Source of the DNA: Candidatus Omnitrophota bacterium
GTDB taxonomy: Bacteria > Omnitrophota > Gorgyraeia > Gygaellales > Profunditerraquicolaceae
Length of the DNA: 11,420 bases
Direction: 5' to 3'
Assembly: GCA_903907475.1 (NCBI GenBank)
Contig: CAIVOB010000124.1
Span: 1 to 11,420 of the forward strand
A program made the position numbers and the translations under genes. Shown here piece by piece: positions 6,134 to 11,420 of this stretch. Each line of letters opens with the position of its first letter. Positions within the stretch are counted from its first letter, which is position 1. Under the pieces are notes generated by a model that worked only from the letters and a program-made list of their open reading frames with translations, made no database searches and had not been told where the DNA came from.

Positions 6134-6706
6134 ATGAAAGAGATTAGGATTCATGCCCGGGCTGGCCAGGGGGCAATTACCACCGCAACTTTATTAGGCT
6201 TTAGTTATTTTAATGAAGGCCAGTATGCATATGCTTTTCCTAATTTTGGGGCAGCGCGGATGGGGGCTCCGATGAATGCTTTTGTGCGGGTGGATAGTGA
6301 TCCGGTACGCTTACGCAGCCAGATTTATGAGCCGAATTACGTAATTATTGTGGATCCGACATTAATGCGCGGCTATAATTGCTTTTCCGGTTTAAAAGAC
6401 GACGGGATCGCGATTATTAATGGTAAAGAAGATTTGGAATTACCTAAACTTAAAGCTAAACAGAGGGCAATTGTGGTTCCGGCAAATGAGATTGCTTTAA
6501 GGAATATCGGCCGGCCGCTGGGAAATACTGCTTTGATCGGGGCTTTTGCGGCTGCTACTGGTGAGTTAAAATTAGATAATTTGATCGCGGTCGTTAAAAA
6601 TCGTTTTAGCGGCAAAGCTCAGGAAGGTAATATTCAAGCGGTCAAGGAAGGCTTCGAATTTGCGCAGAATAAATTAAAAACCTATTTGCCGGGAGGCAAG
6701 GGATAA
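6134..6706 (+). CDS. porG: Pyruvate/2-oxoacid:ferredoxin oxidoreductase, gamma subunit
   Basis: Gamma subunit of the four-subunit thiamine-diphosphate enzyme that converts pyruvate plus CoA to acetyl-CoA, CO2 and reduced ferredoxin, or the reverse. At 190 residues it has family length. Signatures are RIHARAGQGAITTATLLG (5-22), the glycine-rich CoA-domain start, FGAARMGAPMNAFVRVD (38-54) and IYEPNYVIIVDPTL (64-77). AAAGGAG four bases before the ATG fixes the start. It is the first gene of a gamma-delta-alpha-beta set in the order seen in Thermotoga and Pyrococcus. Substrate preference (pyruvate versus branched-chain 2-oxoacids) cannot be settled from sequence, but similarity of the whole set to PorGDAB and the presence of a single copy favour pyruvate. 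Confidence 0.93.
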   Translation: MKEIRIHARAGQGAITTATLLGFSYFNEGQYAYAFPNFGAARMGAPMNAFVRVDSDPVRLRSQIYEPNYVIIVDPTLMRGYNCFSGLKDDGIAIINGKEDLELPKLKAKQRAIVVPANEIALRNIGRPLGNTALIGAFAAATGELKLDNLIAVVKNRFSGKAQEGNIQAVKEGFEFAQNKLKTYLPGGKG

Positions 6707-6707
6707 A

Positions 6708-6980
6708 ATGTTTGGACCGTTAGTTGTGAGGCCGAAAAATAGTAAAGGGGATAAGACGGGTAGCTGGAGAACGCAAGTGCGCCCGCATTATTTACATAAA
6801 AATTGTATTGCTTGCCGGATGTGTTTAATTGTTTGTCCGGAAGGTTGCGTGCATGGAAAAGAAAAGAATGCTTTTTGGGCGGATTATAATTTTTGTAAAG
6901 GTTGCGGAGTCTGCGCCGATATTTGCCCTAAAAAAGATATTGCCATGGTAAGCGAAGAATCAAAAGGCGAGGAAAAATGA
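6708..6980 (+). CDS. porD: Pyruvate/2-oxoacid:ferredoxin oxidoreductase, delta (ferredoxin-like) subunit
   Basis: The 90-residue electron-transfer subunit with two [4Fe-4S] clusters. Cys33, 36, 39 and 43 (CIACRMCLIVCPEGC) and Cys63, 66, 69 and 73 (CKGCGVCADICPKK) are arranged as in bacterial 2[4Fe-4S] ferredoxins. The KTGSWR stretch (16-21) ahead of the clusters is typical of PorD and separates it from free ferredoxins. Electrons leave the TPP centre in the beta subunit and pass through these clusters to external ferredoxin. It starts one base after the gamma-subunit stop, with GGGAGG (6691-6696) upstream at slightly long spacing, and its stop overlaps the alpha-subunit ATG (ATGA). Confidence 0.93.
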   Translation: MFGPLVVRPKNSKGDKTGSWRTQVRPHYLHKNCIACRMCLIVCPEGCVHGKEKNAFWADYNFCKGCGVCADICPKKDIAMVSEESKGEEK

Positions 6981-8164
6981 AAGAATTTTTAGAAGGGTCG
7001 CATGCGATCGCGGAAGTTATTAAAAATGTTAGGCCCGGAGTAATTTCCGCTTATCCGATAACTCCTCAGACGCATATTGTGGAAGATTTAGCGCAAATTG
7101 TTGCTAATGGGGAGCTTGAGTCGCAATTTGTGAATGTGGAAAGTGAGCATTCGGCGGCTTCCGTAGTTTTGGGCGCTTCCGCAACCGGAGTACGTGTTTA
7201 CACTGCTACCAGCTCGCAAGGATTATTTTATATGCAAGAGGTAGTTTTTAATATTGCGGGGATGCGTTTACCGGTAGTAATGACTTGCGCCAATCGGGCA
7301 ATTAGTGCTCCGATTAATATTTGGAATGATCAGCAAGATTCTTTGTCTTTGCGGGATGCCGGTTGGATTCAGATTTATGCCGAGGATAATCAAGAAGCCG
7401 TAGATTTTCATTTACTGGCTTATCGTTTAGCGGAAGATAAAAGGGTAATGTTGCCGGTGATGGTTTGTATGGATGGTTTTATTTTGACGCATGGGATGGA
7501 GACAACCGATATGCCGGAGCAAGAGAAAGTCGATAAGTTTTTACCGGTTTATAAGCCGTTATATAAATTAGACCCGGCTGATCCCATGAGTATGGGATTA
7601 TTAGCTGACCCGGATTATTATATGGAAGCACGTTTTGCGATTCAGGAAACGATGCGGGAGTCTTTAGGGATTTTAACTGAAATAAGCAAAGAGTTTAATA
7701 ATATTTTTAACCGGGATTATGGCGATCTTTTGGTCGAGGAATATGAAGTAAAAGGCGCGGATAAGGTGATTGTTGCGATGGGTTCGGTTTGTGGTACGAT
7801 TAAAGAAGTAATTGATGAGCAGCGCGCGAAAGGTAAAAAAGTCGGCCTATTGCGTATTATTACTTACCGGCCTTTTCCGTATGCCCGGGTTTATGAAGCT
7901 TTAAAAGATGTCGCGAAAGTGGCAGTTTTAGATAAAGCAGTTTCTTTAGGCGCTTATGCGCCGATCGCGGTAGAAATGAAAGCGGCTTTTTTTGGCAAGA
8001 AGAAAGGGCCAAAGGTCATCAGTAGTTTTGTTGCGGGTTTAGGCGGAAGAGATATAACATTAGAAACGATTCATGAAGTGTTTAGGCGGTTATCGACTAA
8101 GGAAGTAAATTCTGATTTTATTGATTTAAAACCTGAATTACTCAAGGAAGAATATGGAGACTAA
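6977..8164 (+). CDS. porA: Pyruvate/2-oxoacid:ferredoxin oxidoreductase, alpha subunit
   Basis: Alpha subunit (395 residues, the usual length), carrying the TPP pyrimidine-binding half and the transketolase C-terminal-like domain. Signatures are SAYPITPQTHIVE (24-36), VESEHSA (54-60), TATSSQGLFYM (76-86), APINIWNDQQDSLSLRDAGW (111-130) and, near the C-terminus, the GLGGRD motif that closes the family domain. The start is in an ATGA overlap with porD, preceded by GAGGAAAA. Its last 11 bases overlap the beta-subunit start, so alpha and beta are probably translated in step. Nothing is missing relative to well-known PorA proteins. Confidence 0.94.
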   Translation: MKEFLEGSHAIAEVIKNVRPGVISAYPITPQTHIVEDLAQIVANGELESQFVNVESEHSAASVVLGASATGVRVYTATSSQGLFYMQEVVFNIAGMRLPVVMTCANRAISAPINIWNDQQDSLSLRDAGWIQIYAEDNQEAVDFHLLAYRLAEDKRVMLPVMVCMDGFILTHGMETTDMPEQEKVDKFLPVYKPLYKLDPADPMSMGLLADPDYYMEARFAIQETMRESLGILTEISKEFNNIFNRDYGDLLVEEYEVKGADKVIVAMGSVCGTIKEVIDEQRAKGKKVGLLRIITYRPFPYARVYEALKDVAKVAVLDKAVSLGAYAPIAVEMKAAFFGKKKGPKVISSFVAGLGGRDITLETIHEVFRRLSTKEVNSDFIDLKPELLKEEYGD

Positions 8165-9032
8165 TTCTTTATTTAAATCTGGACATACTGCTTGTGCCGG
8201 CTGCGGGCAAGCGATTGCGGCGCGTTTAGTGGTTGAGGCTGCCGGGCCCAATACTATTATTGCTAATAATACCGGTTGTTTAGAAGTTTTTTCGACTAAA
8301 TATCCGGAGACTGCTTGGGGAGTTCCTTGGATTCATTCTTTATTTGAAAATTCGGCCGCGGTGGCTTCGGGGATTGAAGCGGCGTTAATATCTTTAGGTA
8401 AAAAAGATGGAATTAACGTTATCGCTCAAGGGGGAGATGGTTCAACGGGCGATATTGGTTTACAGGCTTTAAGCGGAATGCTTGAGCGTGGCCATGATAT
8501 TTTATATGTTTGTTATGATAACGAAGCTTATATGAATACCGGAGTGCAGCGCAGCGGGCTGACTCCTTTCGACACTAATACCACCACCAGTCCCGCAGGA
8601 AAACTTTCTTCGGGAAATGTTCGTCCGAAAAAAGCGGTTCCGGAGATTTGTTTGGCGCATGGGATTCCTTATGTCGCTACCGCTTCAGCAGGGTTTGTTC
8701 AGGATTTAACGCGTAAGGTAAAAAAAGCTCTTTCTATTAAAGGTCCTAAATATATTCAAATTCATGTACCCTGTCCTTTAGGTTGGAGGCATGAATCAAA
8801 TCAAATGTTGTCAGTCGCTAAAGCGGCAGTAGAAACCGGTCTCTATCCTTTGTTTGAATATGAATCGGGAATTTTAAGCGGCAGCCGGCAGATTGTTCCT
8901 AAACCCGTTGAAGAATATCTTAAGTTACAGGGTAGATATAAACATCTCCTTAGCAATCCTGAAGAGATTAAAAAAATTCAGGAGATTGCGGATAATAATA
9001 TTAAGAAGTATAATTTAAGGGTTGTACCATAA
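8154..9032 (+). CDS. porB: Pyruvate/2-oxoacid:ferredoxin oxidoreductase, beta subunit
   Basis: Beta subunit (292 residues) that binds the TPP diphosphate/Mg and the proximal [4Fe-4S] cluster. Cys14 and Cys17 (CAGCGQ), Cys42 (TGCLEV) and Cys207 (VPCPLGW) are the four expected cluster ligands. GDGSTGDIG (94-102) with the downstream YDNEAYMNTGVQ (121-132) forms the TPP-Mg motif. AAGGAAG (8144-8150) precedes the ATG, which lies inside the end of porA. No terminator follows; a candidate promoter for the ferritin-like gene sits in the last codons, and the intergenic hairpin has no T-tract, so read-through into the next genes is possible. Confidence 0.94.
   Translation: METNSLFKSGHTACAGCGQAIAARLVVEAAGPNTIIANNTGCLEVFSTKYPETAWGVPWIHSLFENSAAVASGIEAALISLGKKDGINVIAQGGDGSTGDIGLQALSGMLERGHDILYVCYDNEAYMNTGVQRSGLTPFDTNTTTSPAGKLSSGNVRPKKAVPEICLAHGIPYVATASAGFVQDLTRKVKKALSIKGPKYIQIHVPCPLGWRHESNQMLSVAKAAVETGLYPLFEYESGILSGSRQIVPKPVEEYLKLQGRYKHLLSNPEEIKKIQEIADNNIKKYNLRVVP
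8986..9014 (+). promoter_or_regulatory. Candidate promoter for the ferritin-like gene
   Basis: TTGCGG (8986-8991), 17-base spacer, perfect TATAAT (9009-9014), lying inside the 3' end of porB. Predicted +1 is about 9021, giving an 80-base leader that includes the hairpin at 9050-9079. The -35 matches only half of the consensus. Confidence 0.45.
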
Positions 9033-9049
9033 GGAAAGAAGTTTATTAG

Positions 9050-9079
9050 CTACTTTTCGGTGGTTCGCACCAGAAGTAG
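9050..9079 (+). promoter_or_regulatory. Leader hairpin upstream of the ferritin-like gene
   Basis: CTACTTTT (9050-9057) pairs with AGAAGTAG (9072-9079, one G-U); after a bulged C, GGTG (9059-9062) pairs with CACC (9068-9071) around the loop GTTCG. It is followed by AGCAGGAAAGGAG-type purine sequence instead of Ts, so it is not an intrinsic terminator. The ribosome-binding site (AAAGGAG, 9089-9095) begins ten bases later and is unpaired. It could stabilise the message, mark a processing site between porB and this gene, or be a regulator target. Confidence 0.65.
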
Positions 9080-9100
9080 GCAAGCAGGAAAGGAGAAAAT

Positions 9101-9580
9101 ATGGGTAAGCAGGCAAGGGCAATTGTTGATTTAAGCTTAAAAGATTTGGTGAAGGATTTAAATAAAGCCTATTGCGATGAATGGTTGGCCTTTTATCTTT
9201 ATTGGTATATGGCGCAAACTGTTAGCGGCCGGGCTTATGAAGATATTAAAGAAATGTTAGAAAAACTAGCGAAAGATGAGTTGGAGCATGCCGGAGAATT
9301 AGCGGATTTAATTACTAAGTTAGGAGATGTTCCGGTAGCTAATCCGATTGATTTAGAAAAAGGCGCCAACGCGGCTTATCTTACGCCCCCGAAGAATACT
9401 GCGGATGTTAATCGTATTATTCGGATTGTTGCCGAATCTGAAGCAGGAGCAATTGAAGTTTATAATAAATTGGCGAAAAAGACTTTCGGGAAAGACAATG
9501 TTACCTATCAATTGGTGACGCATATCCTGAGTGAAGAGGTTGGCCACGAAGAAGTTTTTGAGAATCTTTTAGAAAGATAA
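9101..9580 (+). CDS. Ferritin-like di-iron protein (Dps-like/bacterioferritin-like)
   Basis: Four-helix-bundle protein of the ferritin-like superfamily, 159 residues, cytosolic. Likely di-iron ligands are Glu27 (YCDEWLAFY), the Glu60-x-x-His63 motif (DELEHAGEL), Glu112/Glu114 (AESEAGAIEVY) and Glu146-x-x-His149 (SEEVGHEEVF), in the ferritin/rubrerythrin order of two E...ExxH halves. The opening MGKQARAIVDLSLKDLVKDL and the DEWLAFYLYW helix resemble Dps-like ferritins common in anaerobic archaea and bacteria, which store iron while removing peroxide. There is no rubredoxin domain. Expected roles are iron storage and protection of Fe-S enzymes such as the neighbouring oxidoreductase. AAAGGAG five bases before the ATG fixes the start. 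A monocluster ferredoxin gene follows after 15 bases. Confidence 0.85.
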   Translation: MGKQARAIVDLSLKDLVKDLNKAYCDEWLAFYLYWYMAQTVSGRAYEDIKEMLEKLAKDELEHAGELADLITKLGDVPVANPIDLEKGANAAYLTPPKNTADVNRIIRIVAESEAGAIEVYNKLAKKTFGKDNVTYQLVTHILSEEVGHEEVFENLLER

Positions 9581-9595
9581 TAAGGAGAAAGAAAA

Positions 9596-9778
9596 ATGTC
9601 AAAAGTAACGATTGATATTTCTACTTGTGTGGGATGTGGCTTGTGTGAGCAATCTTGCCCGGATGTTTTTGAAATTCAAGGCGATGGCGTGGCGCATGTT
9701 AAGAACCAAAATTGCACTACTTGTAATTTACAAGAGATCGCGGATTCTTGTCCGGTAAATTCGATTAAGATTAGTTAA
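9596..9778 (+). CDS. Monocluster [4Fe-4S] ferredoxin
   Basis: A 60-residue soluble electron carrier resembling the Thermotoga/Desulfovibrio single-cluster ferredoxins. Cys11, 14 and 17 (CVGCGLC) and Cys52 (SCPVNSI) are the cluster ligands. Cys21, Cys40 and Cys43 are extra; in Thermotoga maritima ferredoxin an equivalent non-ligand pair forms a disulfide, so Cys21 with Cys43 (or Cys40) may do so here. AAGGAG (9582-9587) precedes the ATG. It is probably co-transcribed with the ferritin-like gene and is a natural acceptor for electrons from the upstream PorGDAB complex or a donor to the ferritin-like protein. It is followed by an intrinsic terminator. Confidence 0.9.
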   Translation: MSKVTIDISTCVGCGLCEQSCPDVFEIQGDGVAHVKNQNCTTCNLQEIADSCPVNSIKIS

Positions 9779-9806
9779 GTTTTAGAATTTAAAATTAATT
9801 TTTAGG

Positions 9807-9838
9807 AAAAAGGCGCAATATTTTTATTGCGCCTTTTT
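9807..9838 (+). terminator. Bidirectional intrinsic terminator
   Basis: A perfect 14-bp stem, from AAAAAGGCGCAATA (9807-9820) to TATTGCGCCTTTTT (9825-9838), with a TTTT loop. The GC core is GGCGC, and the arms give a T-tract on each strand, so it can end the ferredoxin transcript from the left and the chaperone transcript from the right. The stop codon of the minus-strand gene (9824-9826) lies in the loop/upper stem. Confidence 0.9.
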
Positions 9839-11206
9839 CTTTGCTTCATCGAGGAATTTAGAAAACTCCGCGTTTTGTTTTTGCTGAAGTAATTTTTGCC
9901 CAAAGTCAGTTTTTTCTTTATTAAATTTTTCTTCATCTAGCGGTTTGAGAGCGTTTAATTTAATAATATAAAAACCGTTAGCGTCAGAAAGAATTGGGCT
10001 CACTTGGTTAGTTTTTAATTTTTTAGCGTTTTCCCAAAAGATGTTGCTTGAACCGAGTTCAGGAATTTGGCCGCTGGATTTAAAATAGGGAGAAAGTTTT
10101 GCTTTTAGTCCGCAGGTATTGGCGGCTTGAGAAAATTCTAGTTTTTTAAGTTTTTCCGCGCAGTTGTTAATTTTTGCTTCCGCGGTTTTTTTAGTGATTT
10201 CTTTTGTTAAGGTATCTTTTACTTTGGTTTTAATTTCACTTAAAAGTGGTATACGGGTGGTAGTTTTTTCTTTTAATACGCAAAGATAGGAGGATTTGCC
10301 GTAGGCAATTAAAGGAGAAAGTACATCGATCTTTTGATTTAAGATTAAACTTAGGATTCCTTGAGGAATTTCTAGAGTTTCCGGAGCCAGAGAAGGATCA
10401 AATAACCCGGTTTCTTTCTTGGTAATTTTTAATTCTTGAGCTATTTTTTCAAGCGTGTAGTCTTTTTTCATGAAAGCGGATATTCTTTTTGCTTCTAGAT
10501 CAGAATCAGTAGCAATGTAAGCAATGTTAACTTTAGGCGTTTCTTTAAAGGCAGTTTTATTTTTTTAAAAAAAATCGATAATTTCCTGGTCTTTAATTTT
10601 AAGATTTTTACCGGAATCTGCCAGGAGGCTGGCAATATAATCAATGCGTAATTCTTCGTTGGCTAAAAGATACTCTTGCCGGATTTCGGTGTCAGTTAGT
10701 TTTATGCCGTCAGTAATTTGACGATAAAGTTTTAAAAGGATTAAATTTTTTCGCATCTGGTCTTCGAAGATGCGGGGTTGAGTACGGAAGATGTAATGTA
10801 AAGCTTCATTGTAGACCTTAAGGTTAAAACCATTTTTATCTTGAAAGTAAGGGGCATCTTGGATCGCTTGGATGACCTCCTGATCGGTGACTCTTATTCT
10901 ACGTTCCTGGGCAATCTGAAGCAGGATTAACCTCTCCCAGGATTGACTTTCTAAGTTGAGGTATTTTTCGATTTCCGGGAGTTTTTCTCCAAACTGGATC
11001 AAGGCGCTTGTGCGCACTGCGGCAAGAGATTCTTGAAATTCGTGCGCGGAAATGTTACGGCCAAAGATTTTCCCCACCGGGACGGTATCTTTACGGTTCC
11101 CAGACGCGCCTCCGAAACCCCAAAGTGCAAAAGCGGGGATAATAATTATTGCCAGTCCAATCCAAACTTTTTTTGCGGTTTTTTTATTACGTAAAAATCT
11201 TAACAT
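9824..11206 (-). pseudogene. PpiD/SurA-N-like periplasmic folding protein, interrupted by in-frame TAA
   Basis: Two open segments, 11206-10565 (213 residues) and the part below 10564, lie in the same frame and are separated only by TAA at 10567-10565. The N-terminal part starts MLRFLRNKKTAKKVW with a membrane anchor (about 14-31), as in PpiD, then a helical SurA-N-like chaperone region with LTDTEIRQEYL and IKDQEIIDFF. After the stop, the sequence resumes as KNKTAFKETPKVNIAYIATD, a natural continuation of the family pattern D-(Y/F)-(Y/F)-x-K-N-K, so one Glu or Lys codon has become TAA. The rest (to 9824) has two similar units ending IPELGSSNIFWENAKKLK and GFYIIKL, like PpiD-type C-terminal modules; no clear parvulin active site is seen. 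Total coding span is 461 codons. AAGGAG (minus strand, 11218-11213) supports the start. The internal ATG at 10471 lacks a ribosome-binding site. True pseudogene, read-through, or sequencing error in a T8A7 run are all possible. Confidence 0.75.
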
Positions 11207-11239
11207 TTTCGGCTCCTTATAGATTAGTGGTTTCTTTTA

Positions 11240-11267
11240 ATTATATGCTAAAAACTTCGTATTGCAA
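11240..11267 (-). promoter_or_regulatory. Promoter for the PpiD-like gene
   Basis: On the minus strand: TTGCAA (11267-11262), 16-base spacer, TATAAT (11245-11240). Predicted +1 is about 11233, giving a 27-base leader that contains AAGGAG (11218-11213) before the ATG at 11206. An intact promoter and ribosome-binding site argue that the interrupted gene is still expressed. Confidence 0.7.
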
Positions 11268-11308
11268 CAGGGTTTTTTTTATGAGATTAGCGTGTCCTGC
11301 CTACAAGA

Positions 11309-11419
11309 AGAAAAAATTTTACTTTCGGGTCCTGCCACTGCGGCACCCTGTCGTGCTCGCTTATGGCTGCGCGCGACAGGGGACCCGCCTCCGTGTCACC
11401 CGCCGAATAAAAATTTTCT
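11309..11419. repeat. GC-rich Y-shaped inverted-repeat element with AT-rich ends
   Basis: An AT-rich end at 11309-11329 (AGAAAAAATTTTACTTTCGGG) is an imperfect inverted copy of the end at 11399-11419. Between them the DNA is GC-rich and folds without gaps into a three-way junction: P1 CGGGTCC (11326-11332) with GGACCCG (11381-11387); P2 TGCC (11333-11336) with GGCA (11342-11345); and P3 CCTGTCGTGC (11347-11356) with GCGCGACAGG (11371-11380). A second copy of GTCCTGCC lies just outside (11294-11301; inside copy 11329-11336). There is no open reading frame of note. It resembles a non-autonomous mobile or REP-type intergenic repeat; copy number cannot be seen from one window. The sequence from 11268 to 11308 holds nothing else I can identify. 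Confidence 0.6.
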
Positions 11420-11420
11420 A

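Noticed and set aside
9050..9079. Intrinsic terminator for the por operon
   Set aside because: The stem is good, but purine-rich sequence follows instead of a T-tract, so it is treated as a leader or processing hairpin.
11268..11288. T8 run as a plus-strand terminator
   Set aside because: No inverted repeat precedes the T run, and no plus-strand gene ends there.
11326..11387. Possible tRNA or tRNA-like cloverleaf, because a 7-bp closing stem surrounds internal hairpins
   Set aside because: There is no T-arm GTTC-like sequence, the second hairpin has only four pairs, there are two internal arms instead of three, and no plausible anticodon loop.
11309..11419. Integron attC site
   Set aside because: The length and imperfect palindrome fit, but no RYYYAAC/GTTRRRY core sites are present and no cassette-type genes or integrase are in view.

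Overview
The window is an AT-rich bacterial chromosome segment with short intergenic gaps and many ATGA-type overlaps. The best lineage clue is the 126-residue gene at 4149-4529, which resembles the Minf_1886 family, described mainly from Planctomycetes, Verrucomicrobia and relatives. The pyruvate:ferredoxin oxidoreductase, small ferredoxin, ferritin-like protein and single-module MetE-like enzyme point to an anaerobe. An uncultured member of the PVC group such as Omnitrophota fits; this is inference, because no rRNA gene is present.

Layout. Positions 1-120 are the tail of an unidentified gene. Positions 151-2303 hold a housekeeping run: rmuC, a DUF167/YggU protein, a PgeF/YfiH-type oxidoreductase and a small ACT-like protein. 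Positions 2383-3813 form a second unit with its own promoter: cutA, a CcdA-type membrane thiol transporter and a TlpA-like thioredoxin. Positions 3856-6031 form a third: YbaB/EbfC nucleoid protein, Minf_1886-family protein, a flavin-binding split-barrel protein and a MetE/UROD-fold methyltransferase. A strong promoter and a 5'-terminal hairpin lead into a four-gene 2-oxoacid:ferredoxin oxidoreductase operon (gamma, delta, alpha, beta; 6134-9032). A ferritin-like di-iron protein and a monocluster ferredoxin follow (9101-9778), behind a second leader hairpin. A bidirectional terminator at 9807-9838 separates these from one minus-strand gene, a PpiD/SurA-N-like chaperone (11206 down to 9824) interrupted by an in-frame TAA. 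The last 110 bases hold a GC-rich, Y-shaped inverted-repeat element that is unlike the rest of the window.

How the genes fit together. The centre of the window is anaerobic redox metabolism. The oxidoreductase makes acetyl-CoA and reduced ferredoxin from pyruvate (or reverses this), the adjacent ferredoxin is a plausible carrier, and the ferritin-like protein would manage iron or oxidant stress for these Fe-S enzymes. The CcdA/TlpA pair would carry reducing power across the membrane to extracytoplasmic thiols. The remaining genes are housekeeping or poorly characterised.

I see no CRISPR array, transposase, phage gene, tRNA or rRNA, and no convincing new multi-gene defence or metabolic system. 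The most noteworthy items are the terminal GC-rich element, the two leader hairpins with a similar apex, the stop-interrupted chaperone gene and the apparently leaderless rmuC start.
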